Made by a program: the position numbers and the translations under genes. From Bradyrhizobium campsiandrae (GTDB lineage Bacteria > Pseudomonadota > Alphaproteobacteria > Rhizobiales > Xanthobacteraceae), in NCBI RefSeq assembly GCF_014529705.1, contig NZ_JAANIH010000016.1, positions 86,178 to 150,177 on the forward strand: a stretch of 64,000 nt of DNA. The letters run 5' to 3'. Shown here in pieces: positions 29,756 to 38,168 of this stretch. The stretch's first letter is position 1. Each line of letters opens with the position of its first letter. Below the pieces are notes generated by a model that was not told where the DNA came from, did no database searches, and saw only the letters and a program-made list of their open reading frames with translations.

Positions 29756-30384
29756 AAGTCCTCGTGTTCGGCGGCAGCGGGCGCACGGGCAAGGAACTGA
29801 TACTCCAGCTATTGGCGCACGGTCACATCGTGACGGCCGTCGTTAGACATCCTGGCGATCTCGGCCTGAGATACGAGCGGCTGCAGGTGGTCGAGGGCGA
29901 CGCGCTGAAGCCGGAAAGCTTCGACGCGGCGCTCGAAGGCAACGACGCGGTGCTGTCGACGCTGGGCGTCTCCGGCTTCTTCAACTCGCTACGCCCGATG
30001 ACCTTCTACCGCGACTCGATTGCTGCGATCATCGACCGTATGCAGGTCCGCGAAGTCCGCCGCCTCGTGCTCGTTTCCTCGGTAGGGGTGCGCGACGACC
30101 CGTCGACACCGATCTGGTATCGCACCATCGTCAGGCCGATGCTGCGTCACAAATACGAGAACATGCGGCAGATGGAGCAGAGGGTCGCAGCATCGGGGCT
30201 CGCGTGGACCATTGTGCGCGCGGCCCGGCTGGTCGATGGCCCGCTGACCCAACGCTACCGGATCGGAGACGACGGCAGCCTGACCAATGTGACGAAGGTT
30301 TCGCGCAGTGATCTGGCCGATTTCATGGCGCGCGAGGTCCAGGACGCAAAGCGCATCGGACGTGCCGTCGCGATATCGTATTGA
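29752..30384 (+). CDS. NAD(P)-binding (atypical SDR, NmrA-like) protein
   Basis: The protein has 210 residues. It starts MKVLVFGGSGRTGKELILQL, a Rossmann GxxGxxG, then VTAVVRHPG, DAVLSTLGVSG and VLVSSVGVRDD. No catalytic Tyr-x3-Lys is apparent, so it belongs to the atypical SDR5/NmrA group (NAD(P)H sensors or flavin reductases). It overlaps the VOC gene stop codon (ATGA). Confidence 0.85.
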   Translation: MKVLVFGGSGRTGKELILQLLAHGHIVTAVVRHPGDLGLRYERLQVVEGDALKPESFDAALEGNDAVLSTLGVSGFFNSLRPMTFYRDSIAAIIDRMQVREVRRLVLVSSVGVRDDPSTPIWYRTIVRPMLRHKYENMRQMEQRVAASGLAWTIVRAARLVDGPLTQRYRIGDDGSLTNVTKVSRSDLADFMAREVQDAKRIGRAVAISY

Positions 30385-30485
30385 GCCGTGGTGACGGACC
30401 ATGTACCGATGCGCTTGGAACTCGTGAATTGATCCTCCGTTGGTTGACAAGAACGATCCGGATTTCATGAGGTTTTGTCCGTTCG

Positions 30486-30657
30486 ATGAACAAGGAGCGG
30501 GAAAAAGCGAATCCTGGAAGCTCGCCTTGAGCGCTGCCGGCAACTCTCCAGGGACTTTCCGGATGGTCTGACCGCAGAGCACCTGCGCCAGATCGAAGCC
30601 GCCCTCGTCGACGACCTCAGAGCCCTGGAACAGCACCAAGTCGCGCCATCTCTCTAG
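30486..30657 (+). pseudogene. Short gene broken by one extra A in an A5 run
   Basis: An ATG (30486) gives MNKEREK and then a stop (ending at about 30530) in the wrong frame. If one A is removed from the AAAAA run at 30502-30506, the frame becomes MNKEREKRILEARLERCRQL and stays open to the TAG at 30655 (56 codons), resembling small Bradyrhizobium proteins of the RILEARLERCRQL type. The downstream frame has no ATG, GTG or TTG of its own after the previous stop. It may be a true frameshift, phase variation at the A run, or a sequencing error. Confidence 0.5.
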
Positions 30658-30750
30658 GAACGAGCGCGGCCGCTCTGCGTTGCCGCGCTGCTCTTGGAAG
30701 GTGACGCCGTAAACTGCGTCGCGCTGGATAGGCTGCGGAAGGCTGGGGAA

Positions 30751-32883
30751 GTGAAGCAGACGCCACGTATCCGAATCGTGATCGGTGACCGTCGTCCGAT
30801 CGTGCTGCAGGGGTTTGCGCCGCTATTTGCCGCCGAGAGTGACTTCAAGCTCGTTGCCTCTTGCAACAAGGGGGCCGACTGCCTGGAGGCAGTTCGGAGG
30901 TTGAGGCCGGATGTCGCGCTTGTCGAGGACGGGTTTTCCGACCTGACGGCTTCTGAGATGCTCGCCGCCGTCGACACCGAAAAACTCCCCACACGACTGG
31001 TCTTCTACACCGCATCCATTGCCCAGGGTGATCTCGCTGCCGCCATCGCAGCGGGGGCCTGCGCTGGGATTCCGATGCGCGAGGAACCGGAAGCCTTGAT
31101 GCAATCCCTCCGGCTGGTGGCGCCGTCCCCGGACCGGGTGGCTGCCGGCAAAGCAGGCCGTGGTACCTTTGACGACAAAAGGGTGACTGCGCTCACGGAT
31201 TTGGAGCGCAAGATCATGCGTCTGGTCGCTTGCGGGATGTCTGACCGGGAGATTGCGCGCGAGCTCAAGATGGCCACAGGTACCATCAATGCGCGGGTCG
31301 AGCACATCTCTGCACGGCTTCAGATCAAAGATCGCCGGCAGCTCGCGACGTTTGCGCTGTCGCGCCTGTACGGCGGAGTCGGCGCGCTTGCAGCTCTGAT
31401 TTGGGCCGCGCTAGACGATGTTCAACCCGCAACCGCGGCTGCAGTCGATCATGCGCATAGCGATCCTGTCACGGTATTGACCGCAGACGGTACGGGTGCG
31501 GTTTTGGCCATCAAAATCACGCCCCAGAAGACGACCGCTGCTCCGGGCAGAACGGCCAAAGCTGTGGGCAAGGCCGGCTGCATTGGGACTTCTGTAGCTG
31601 AGAGTTCGACGCGGGCCGGCAATCTCTTCGAATCCCGTGCTGATATTGTCGCCAGCACGGTCCCATTGCTGGCGCCCGCCGCTTCACGGCTCGGCTTGAG
31701 CAGCTTTGGCGCTTTCGCATTGATGGCTGTCGGAGTTTCAATTCTCGAGCTCCTCGACAGCCCTGCGCAGGCTTTTACTTTTTCCGATAACCCGAGCGGC
31801 CTCCTTTCACCGGATGTCGCAACCGCAACCGCCGAATTTGCCGCCTTCAACAGGGATGGTGGCGTCGATGCGAACCTCAATGGCTTCGTTGACACGGCCT
31901 GGCTCGATTCCGCACCACAGACGGAATTATTCGCCTTCGCGGGTGCCAGGGGCGATACCGTGGTCAGAGGCGACGAACTCCTGATCCCTCATGCAGCCGC
32001 GACCGAGGATAGCGCCAGGGGCGGCGGCAACGTTCATGTTGGAGCCGGTGCCGTCGACGCTCTGAGCGGTCATGGCGGCTCCGGACAGGCGGACGGAACG
32101 GACACAGCCAGGAATGCGGAACCCGGCACACCACAACCAACCGAAGCAGATGGGCCCGATCATGGGCCATTGCAGGCTGATGTCCAAGTTTCGGAAGACG
32201 GCGCTGCGAAGGGCAAGCCGCATGCCGATCACGAGCCGGCGGGACAGGATCCCGCTCAAAGGCAGTCGCAGCGTGAGGTGCATGTTTCAGAACAGGGCGC
32301 CGTAAAAGGCAAGCCGCATGCCGATCACCAGCCACCGGGACACGATCCCGTCCAAAGCCAATCGCAGCGTGACATGCATGTGTCCGAGCAAGGCAACGCA
32401 AAAAGCAAGCCGCATGCCGGACAGGAGACCTCGGGCCACGGATCCGATCGTGGGCAATCGCATCGCGATGCAGGCGCTTCAAAGGATGCCCCAACCGATA
32501 ACCATATCAATTCCGACAAAACGCAACCCAAATTGCACAAGGCGCATTTGAGCAGTGCGGACACTCCGCATGCGGGGCCCAGCGAGAATGGCCATGGCAA
32601 TAGCCAAGCTGCCGATGCCTTCGGACGGACACAAACGGCAACTGCGCCCGAGCTCAGGGACTCCTTTCGTTTCAAGAATGACATGGCGGCGCCCAACCAT
32701 TCGAGTCATATTGAGGATAGCCAGCGACCACTCGCTGATGGGAATGAACTGCACAATGCCGGGCATCAGGGACTTGCGCCGATCGAATATGCAGATCTGA
32801 TTGGCCCCTCACATGCCGTGCAGGGCTTCGGTGATCACACAGGAAGTTTCGAGCACCATCTGACTCATGATTTATTGATTTAG
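30751..32883 (+). CDS. LuxR/NarL-like regulator fused to a hydrophobic segment and a His-rich repeat tail
   Basis: GTG 30751 (KQTPRIRIVIGDRRPIVLQG follows) is preferred; a TTG at 30694 is an alternative. The 710-residue product has a degenerate receiver (7-125; Glu59-Asp60 where an Asp is expected, no conserved Lys), a LuxR HTH (about 147-205, ERKIMRLVACGMSDREIARE ... GTINARVEHISARL), a linker with a hydrophobic stretch (about 315-335, GAFALMAVGVSILELL), and a 370-residue polar tail rich in His, Gly, Asp. The tail has three 32-residue repeats (480-575) and ends DSFRFKN ... HLTHDLLI, like the end of large secreted repeat proteins. Normal NarL relatives are about 210 residues. Confidence 0.75.
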   Translation: MKQTPRIRIVIGDRRPIVLQGFAPLFAAESDFKLVASCNKGADCLEAVRRLRPDVALVEDGFSDLTASEMLAAVDTEKLPTRLVFYTASIAQGDLAAAIAAGACAGIPMREEPEALMQSLRLVAPSPDRVAAGKAGRGTFDDKRVTALTDLERKIMRLVACGMSDREIARELKMATGTINARVEHISARLQIKDRRQLATFALSRLYGGVGALAALIWAALDDVQPATAAAVDHAHSDPVTVLTADGTGAVLAIKITPQKTTAAPGRTAKAVGKAGCIGTSVAESSTRAGNLFESRADIVASTVPLLAPAASRLGLSSFGAFALMAVGVSILELLDSPAQAFTFSDNPSGLLSPDVATATAEFAAFNRDGGVDANLNGFVDTAWLDSAPQTELFAFAGARGDTVVRGDELLIPHAAATEDSARGGGNVHVGAGAVDALSGHGGSGQADGTDTARNAEPGTPQPTEADGPDHGPLQADVQVSEDGAAKGKPHADHEPAGQDPAQRQSQREVHVSEQGAVKGKPHADHQPPGHDPVQSQSQRDMHVSEQGNAKSKPHAGQETSGHGSDRGQSHRDAGASKDAPTDNHINSDKTQPKLHKAHLSSADTPHAGPSENGHGNSQAADAFGRTQTATAPELRDSFRFKNDMAAPNHSSHIEDSQRPLADGNELHNAGHQGLAPIEYADLIGPSHAVQGFGDHTGSFEHHLTHDLLI
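32188..32475 (+). repeat. Three 96-bp in-frame repeats in the regulator tail
   Basis: Units begin at 32188, 32284 and 32380. Each codes for VSE-x-G-x-x-K-x-KPHA-x and then a variable His/Asp/Gln-rich half. The first two are more alike than the third. Confidence 0.85.
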
Positions 32884-33432
32884 TGGCTGGACTGCCCCGT
32901 TACACCGGCGCCGGTACTCGGGTTCAAACGTTTTGCCAACCGTCTGCTAGTTTGGTCCGATAGCCGATGCGGATCGATGTCCGCTGTTCGACCGTAATTG
33001 AGTCGGAGAGCACGTGGCGGATAGGTGGGACAAGCACCCGGTCTTTCCAATCTTCAAACACCCGATGCCAACGACGCGAACATCACCATCATCGGCGCAT
33101 CGCGCTAGAAGGCGTGGAGACGATGACATCGGCCCCGTTGGTGTCCAATCGTTTAGGGGCTGGTCTCTACGCAGCTTCGTCGAGCGTAGAAGCAGAGCGG
33201 GCGGACACCCGCTCAGCACGATGTCTGACCCAGCGAGCCAGTTTTCTGAACGATCTCGTTTGCCCACACACGCGATGAACCCGATGGTCATGCCCTCGGG
33301 ATCATGCGCGAGGTCCTAGGACCACGCGCTGATTGACCGGCCTGGTAGATCTGATGTTGTCTAACCATGATGCAATGGTCTTGCGGCAAGGCTTCAGGTG
33401 GCTTTGGAAGGGAATGCTTGGAAGGGAATGCA
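32884..33432. other. 549-base region without recognised gene
   Basis: The open frames here (for example 32947-33291 minus, 32967-33278 plus) show no recognisable domain or ribosome site. No repeat, tRNA or IS end was seen. It may hold remnants of an older gene and the promoter of the PEP-CTERM gene that starts at 33433. Confidence 0.5.
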
Positions 33433-34074
33433 ATGAAAAGACTTTCTTGTTTGATTTTGGCAACGAGCTTCTTTGCGGCGACTTCGGCTAGTTCGGCGCC
33501 GATCACTTATGACGTCAACGCAAGTTTTGATCCTGCCGTCTTCGGTACGAACGGCCCGGGTATCGGCACTGTCGTAGGGACTGTCTCAATCGACACCTCC
33601 GCATCGAGTCCCAGCGCCGCGGTAACCGCCGTTAATCTCACCGAAAGCACCAACAACGGGATCGCCGGTATTGGTGGGGCATTCGGTAGCCCGGCATTTT
33701 CTAGCTTTACGTTCAATCAAACCGGGACTTTCACAATCATCTTTTTTGGAAGTCCTGTCGTCTTTAATCTTGCGACGGCGGTAGTCGACGGCAGCGGCCA
33801 TCTCGTTTTGAACGTTACAACAAACGAGGCTGTATTCGACGGTTCGTTGATCGGTCCGAGCCTAACCCTTGTGTTTCCAGACGGAGGCGGAAACATTATT
33901 CCGGGCCAGTTCGACTCCCACACTTCTGAAGACCATTTGTTGTTTGGAACGGCTGAGGTTGCAACTCCTGTTTCGGCCGTCCCGGAGCCCTCCACTTGGG
34001 CGATGATGTTCCTGGGCTTCTTCGGACTCGGCTTCATCGCCTATCGTCGCCGCAATGAATTTGCGGTCGGCTGA
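33433..34074 (+). CDS. PEP-CTERM-anchored secreted protein
   Basis: From ATG 33433 the product has 213 residues: signal peptide 1-21 (MKRLSCLILATSFFAATSAS), a Ser/Thr/Gly/Asn-rich beta body, and the C-terminal sorting signal VPEPSTWAMMFLGFFGLGFI followed by AYRRR. PEP-CTERM proteins are cut and processed by exosortase (EpsH/XrtA type) and reach the surface or matrix with exopolysaccharide. No exosortase gene is in the window. The DNA is less GC-rich than that of its neighbours. Confidence 0.9.
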   Translation: MKRLSCLILATSFFAATSASSAPITYDVNASFDPAVFGTNGPGIGTVVGTVSIDTSASSPSAAVTAVNLTESTNNGIAGIGGAFGSPAFSSFTFNQTGTFTIIFFGSPVVFNLATAVVDGSGHLVLNVTTNEAVFDGSLIGPSLTLVFPDGGGNIIPGQFDSHTSEDHLLFGTAEVATPVSAVPEPSTWAMMFLGFFGLGFIAYRRRNEFAVG

Positions 34075-34111
34075 TCGGGCGACGCAAGGTTTGGTCAATC
34101 AGAGAACACAC

Positions 34112-34141
34112 AGAGACCGTCTTCGCGGCGGTCTCTTTGTT
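34112..34141 (+). terminator. Rho-independent-like terminator
   Basis: AGAGACCG (34112-34119) pairs with CGGTCTCT (34129-34136) and is followed by TTGTTTG. Confidence 0.65.
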
Positions 34142-34460
34142 TGATGCCACCTGACCTGTTGGCTCATGTGCGAAGTTGCGCCGGTATGGGTGCGCCCCGC
34201 TTCCCGATGAAGCGCCTACGGAATGTCGCCGCCGAGATGGCGCTGCATGTTTTCGCGCCCATACCGCACACGGGTGATGAACATCGTCGGCTCCGTTCTG
34301 CCGAGAATTGAACCGCCCGAAGCCTTTGCCGCGACCCGGGCGCTACCGACCGCCGATCGATCTCGAGATGCTCGGTCCTAAGACGGTCCTAAGACTTGAC
34401 CGTCCTTGACTGACATCCACCTGAAATTGACAATCAGCCTAATTTTGGAAGGAGCTTTAA
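34142..34460. other. Intergenic region with an 11-bp tandem duplication
   Basis: There is no gene. GGTCCTAAGAC occurs twice in direct succession (34374-34384, 34385-34395). GGAAGGAGCTTTAA before 34461 is the ribosome site of the next gene. Confidence 0.6.
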
Positions 34461-35264
34461 ATGAAAAGATTGCTTTGCGGTACTCTTCTCGGATCTCTTG
34501 CAATCCTCACACAGATCACTGGCGCAAGCGCCGACAGCTTTGTGACGCAGCGGGACTCCACCTACTCCATTACATTTCCATCTGGATTGGATTCCGCGAC
34601 GACACAATATACCGTCACGATGACGTTGCCGAGCGGGGGCAGCAATTACGGCCCGACGGACTACAATCTCAAGACGGGAAACCAGGGCACTACTTTTACC
34701 CCGAGCGGCGACGTCACGACCAACATTCCTTCAAGCGCTCCCGCCGGCACGCCTCTGGTGAACGGAACGCTTTTCAACGGCGGAGGCGGAGGCACGTTCA
34801 GCTTTAGTTACACAACGGCAAACGGTCCTGACTTTACACATAGCTGGACGACATCAGGCGTGGCAGGCGGTCACAACGTTCTTCAATTCGGTGGAACAGG
34901 GGGACAAGGATTCGGCGGCGGCGGTTCTAACCTGGTTGATATTGGCGGTATCTTTACTGTCGAAGTTTTCATTCAAGGAAAATGGACGCCGGGCACAGCC
35001 ACTGGCGACGTCTATCTGACGAACATTGCGAGCGGCTATAACATCGTGAGCGACTTCGAGTACAATTCCAGTTTGGATGCGACCGTGTTTTCAGCGTCGA
35101 CGGGTTCGTACGACGGCACCAATCCGAGCATCGCCTTCAACCTCGTCGGGGATCAGGTCTCAGCCGTGCCCGAACCGTCGACCTGGGCAATGATGGTCAT
35201 TGGTTTTTGTGGCGTCGGCTTCATGACTTACCATCGTCGTCGGCAAGCGCCATTGGCCGCCTGA
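34461..35264 (+). CDS. PEP-CTERM-anchored secreted protein
   Basis: The protein has 267 residues: signal peptide 1-24 (MKRLLCGTLLGSLAILTQIT), a Thr/Gly/Asn-rich beta body with Gly clusters (FNGGGGGTFSF, GFGGGGSN), and the sorting signal VPEPSTWAMMVIGFCGVGFM then TYHRRR. It is a second member next to the 33433 gene and separated from it by a terminator, so each has its own transcription unit. The two bodies are not close copies, so they are not a recent duplication. Confidence 0.9.
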   Translation: MKRLLCGTLLGSLAILTQITGASADSFVTQRDSTYSITFPSGLDSATTQYTVTMTLPSGGSNYGPTDYNLKTGNQGTTFTPSGDVTTNIPSSAPAGTPLVNGTLFNGGGGGTFSFSYTTANGPDFTHSWTTSGVAGGHNVLQFGGTGGQGFGGGGSNLVDIGGIFTVEVFIQGKWTPGTATGDVYLTNIASGYNIVSDFEYNSSLDATVFSASTGSYDGTNPSIAFNLVGDQVSAVPEPSTWAMMVIGFCGVGFMTYHRRRQAPLAA

Positions 35265-35288
35265 TCGACCGCGCAGCGATTGTTCCAG

Positions 35289-35314
35289 AGACCGCCTTCG
35301 GGCGGTCTTCTGTT
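35289..35314 (+). terminator. Rho-independent terminator
   Basis: AGACCGCC (35289-35296), loop TTCG, GGCGGTCT (35301-35308), then TCTGTTTT. It ends the second PEP-CTERM gene. Confidence 0.75.
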
Positions 35315-35435
35315 TTCGATGCCGCTGCTTTCGTTTCCGCAAGAGCGCGTGTCCACCATGTCGCGCGTTGAGGCCTGGCGGACCCGGCGGATTCATGAAT
35401 CCATGCGCTCGTCGTCTCAGCCGCTTCGAACGCAA

Positions 35436-35463
35436 GGAAATGGCCCCGCGAGGGGCCATTTCC
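35436..35463 (-). terminator. Long hairpin after the small His-rich gene
   Basis: GGAAATGGCCCC (35436-35447), loop GCGA, GGGGCCATTTCC (35452-35463): 12 perfect pairs. It lies downstream of the minus-strand gene ending at 35479. Confidence 0.7.
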
Positions 35464-35478
35464 GGTTTGCGTTGCGCA

Positions 35479-35697
35479 TTAGTCCCAGTGACGATGATGG
35501 CGGTTGACCACCACGACGCGGTCGTGATGGTGCCAGCCGCGATGCCAGCCATTGTCGCGATGCTCGCGGAATTCGGCGCGCGCGCCGTACGGGCCGTGAT
35601 GGCCGTGCTTGACGACCACCGTCTCAGCACTTGCCAGCGTCGGCGCCGCAACCGCGAGCGCACCCAGAGCGGCAACGACATAACCAAGCTTCTTCAT
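35479..35697 (-). CDS. Small secreted His-rich protein
   Basis: From ATG 35697 the product has 72 residues: signal peptide 1-25 (MKKLGYVVAALGALAVAAPT), then a mature part rich in His and Trp (VVVKHGHHGPYG, GWHRGWHHHDR, NRHHRHWD). The His content suggests metal binding in the periplasm, which is inference. GGAAC-N17-GTT lies 31 bases upstream and GGAGGAGG-like sequence before the ATG. Confidence 0.75.
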   Translation of the reverse strand: MKKLGYVVAALGALAVAAPTLASAETVVVKHGHHGPYGARAEFREHRDNGWHRGWHHHDRVVVVNRHHRHWD

Positions 35698-35728
35698 GAC
35701 TGTCCTCCTCCAATCGAATGCAAAATTA

Positions 35729-35753
35729 AACTGCGCATTCCTGCGAACGTTCC
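35729..35753 (-). promoter_or_regulatory. Putative EcfG promoter
   Basis: GGAAC (complement of 35749-35753), 17 bases, GTT (complement of 35729-35731). It faces the small His-rich gene, the only such site found outside the first 20 kb. Confidence 0.5.
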
Positions 35754-35801
35754 CTGGGGAACGGGAGGAGAATTCTGAATGGATGTTCAGGATCAGGACG
35801 A

Positions 35802-36257
35802 TCATTCAGAGCAGCGTCGCTGCGGAAGTGTCGGCGCGCCTGATTTGACGTATCTGCCGTTTCTGATCGTGTACTCGCCGCGCTCGCTGCGATTGTAGAT
35901 CGCGCGCAGGCTGCCGTCCTTCTCGAGCATCAGCCCGAATTCTCGCGTCTGCTGCAGCGATGGGAAATAGACCATCACGTTGAGCAGGCCTTCGGCATTG
36001 ACGGTGGCGGAGACCACCTCGTTCTCGTCCTTGGCGTCGCCGAAATTGCGCCGGTACATCACCCGTCCGTCCTTCCGGATTTCGTAAGTGAGCAGCGCCC
36101 CCCTGTCGCGGTCGGGGCTGACAGTGCAGTCGACCGCCCATGAGCCGAGCAGGCCCCATTGTTCGACCGTCGCCGCGAGCGTCTCGGCATGCCCGAGGGG
36201 GCCGAACCCAACCCAAAGCACCGCTGCCATGGTCCAGCGGCTCAAACAACGCATCAT
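35802..36257 (-). CDS. Secreted hypothetical protein
   Basis: From ATG 36257 (AGGAC just before the two adjacent ATG codons at 36257/36254) the product has 151 residues. It has a signal peptide (CLSRWTMAAVLWVGFGPLGH) and then a beta-rich body beginning AETLAATVEQWGLLGSWAVD and with a Cys in VDCTVSPDRD and a Cys in the end QRRCSE. No family recognised. Confidence 0.65.
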   Translation of the reverse strand: MMRCLSRWTMAAVLWVGFGPLGHAETLAATVEQWGLLGSWAVDCTVSPDRDRGALLTYEIRKDGRVMYRRNFGDAKDENEVVSATVNAEGLLNVMVYFPSLQQTREFGLMLEKDGSLRAIYNRSERGEYTIRNGRYVKSGAPTLPQRRCSE

Positions 36258-36414
36258 GTCCTGAAGGGCCCCGCCTCGAAGAATTCCAAAGTGTAGCATC
36301 CCCGCCGCTGTCGTCCACGGCGGGGCTCGACCGCGCGCGAATTTGATCCGCGTCAATGAGGCCGGGCCTGTCCGGGGTAGGATGGCGCTCCCGAAGGCGA
36401 ACGTGGTGAGAGCG

Positions 36415-36687
36415 ATGCTGAATCAAGTGATGGATTTCGCGGGCGAGGTGCTGCCGGGGAGTTGCGCCGTGCCGCCTGATTCCGAGACCGCGTTTCTGGC
36501 CGAGCTGGGCGAGCGGTTGCGGTCATCGCGCGCCCGCTGCGAGCTGTCCCGCCGGGAGCTCGCCCGCCGCTCCGGGATTTCGGAGCGCTACATCGCCCAG
36601 ATCGAGGCCGGCAAAGGCAACGTTTCGATCGTGCTGCTGCTGCGGCTCGCCTCCGCCATCCACGGCAGCCAGCCTCAGGCGGCTTAA
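36415..36687 (+). CDS. Stand-alone XRE-type helix-turn-helix protein
   Basis: From ATG 36415 the product has 90 residues; ATG 36382 or TTG 36343 are other possible starts. The HTH occupies about 20-80 (LGERLRSSRARCELSRRELA, RSGISERYIAQIEAGKGNVS). It resembles the N-terminal HTH of BoxR-type regulators of benzoyl-CoA degradation, which carry a shikimate-kinase-like C-terminal domain; here only the HTH remains. It may be a real short protein or a cut-down form. It is convergent with the aminotransferase gene. Confidence 0.7.
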   Translation: MLNQVMDFAGEVLPGSCAVPPDSETAFLAELGERLRSSRARCELSRRELARRSGISERYIAQIEAGKGNVSIVLLLRLASAIHGSQPQAA

Positions 36688-36693
36688 GAAACC

Positions 36694-37926
36694 TTACGCC
36701 CGCTTCTCCACATTGGCACTGCGGGCCGGCACGCCGAACTCCTTGCGGCAGATATCGGCCAGCACGGCGACGCCCTCGCGAATCTGCTGATGCGAGGGGC
36801 TCGCAAAGCACAGCCGCAGCCGCGAGCGCGAATAGCCCTTGTCGGTCGACCATTCCGGCCCGGGATTGATCGAGACGCCGGCGGCAAGCGCGGCCTGGTA
36901 GAGCTTGAGCGTATCGACCTGGTCGGGCAGCTTCACCCACAGGAAGATGCCGCCCTTGGGCTCCTTAAACTCGGCCGCGGTCCCGAACTGCTCGTTGAGG
37001 GCTTCCATCAGCGTGTCGAGCTTGGTGCGCAGCGCTTTCGTCAGCGCCGGCACGTGGCTGGCGAAATGCGGCTTGCAATAGGTGGCGAGCACCATCTGCT
37101 CCAGCGCGCCGGAGCCGGCATCCGTCTTCAGCGCCAGCATCCGCGACATCACATCCCAGGGCGCGACGATGAAGCCGACGCGCAGCGCCGGCGCGATCGA
37201 TTTCGAGAACGAGCCGATATGGATGACGGCGCCATTCTGGCTCATCGCATGGATCGCGGGCGGCCGTTGCCCGGACCAGACCAGGTCCGCATAGCAATCG
37301 TCCTCGAAGATGGGCACGCCATGTTCGGCTGACAGGCGGAGCAATTCGGCGCGGCGGCTCTCGGGCATGATGCTGCCGGTCGGGTTCTGCACGGTCGGAA
37401 TGGTGTAGATGTATTTCGGCCGGATCCCGCGGCCCTTCAGGACGGCGAGCGAAGAGGCGAGCGCATCCATGCGCATGCCCTGGTCATCGAGAGGGACGCC
37501 CACGGTGTTGACGCCGAGCCGCGTCAGCCGCTGCAGCGATCCCTGATAGGTTTCCTGCTCGACGATCACGGTGTCGCCACGCGCCAGCAGCGTATTGTTG
37601 ACGAGGTCGAGCGCCTGCAGCGAGCCCGAGACGATCAAGAGATCGTCGACCGTGCAGACGATGCCGGCATCGCGCTTCAGTTTCGTCACCAGGAATTCGC
37701 GCAGGGGCAGATAGCCCTGCGGGCCGTGCGCCAGCCCGTAAGTGGCGAGCGAGCGACCCTCGCGTGTCAGGGCGACATTGGCCGCCTCGATCAGCTCGTC
37801 GAGCGGCACCTGCTCGGAATCGTTATTGCCGCCGACGAAGCTGTATTTGGCAAGGCCCGTCCAGCGCGCGGAGGGGGCCGGCAGCCCCTCTGGAAAGAGG
37901 GGCGCGAAATCGAAGCTGGACGTCAT
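36694..37926 (-). CDS. PLP-dependent class I/II aminotransferase
   Basis: The protein has 410 residues. PLP lysine lies in SFSKSIAPALRVGF (about 235-248). The N terminus (MTSSFDFAPLFPEGLPAPSA) and YGLAHGPQGYLPLREFLV place it with LysN-like aminotransferases (2-aminoadipate/branched or aromatic donors). It has no HTH, unlike MocR regulators. A substrate cannot be given. Confidence 0.88.
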   Translation of the reverse strand: MTSSFDFAPLFPEGLPAPSARWTGLAKYSFVGGNNDSEQVPLDELIEAANVALTREGRSLATYGLAHGPQGYLPLREFLVTKLKRDAGIVCTVDDLLIVSGSLQALDLVNNTLLARGDTVIVEQETYQGSLQRLTRLGVNTVGVPLDDQGMRMDALASSLAVLKGRGIRPKYIYTIPTVQNPTGSIMPESRRAELLRLSAEHGVPIFEDDCYADLVWSGQRPPAIHAMSQNGAVIHIGSFSKSIAPALRVGFIVAPWDVMSRMLALKTDAGSGALEQMVLATYCKPHFASHVPALTKALRTKLDTLMEALNEQFGTAAEFKEPKGGIFLWVKLPDQVDTLKLYQAALAAGVSINPGPEWSTDKGYSRSRLRLCFASPSHQQIREGVAVLADICRKEFGVPARSANVEKRA

Positions 37927-38168
37927 GGGAGCGTTCCTCGTGAGCGTTGTTTTTTTGAGTGGCCGGCCCGGTGCCGATAGGGCCTGGCTGTTTCGATGCT
38001 GCCATCATGCCAGTGTTTTGCCCGACGCGTCAAACAAAATTCGTAAAATCCGTATGCGCGCGGCGCGCACCGGCACGGCCGTGATTCGACCGGCGCGGCT
38101 ACTGTGCATGGGGTTGTTTTCGTGCTTTGGATCTTGCGGCGCGGCAGCACTCGTTCGAAGCGGCAGCG

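Noticed and set aside
32947..33291. Minus-strand ORF as possible transposase remnant
   Set aside because: No recognisable DDE or HTH sequence, no terminal repeats and no ribosome site.
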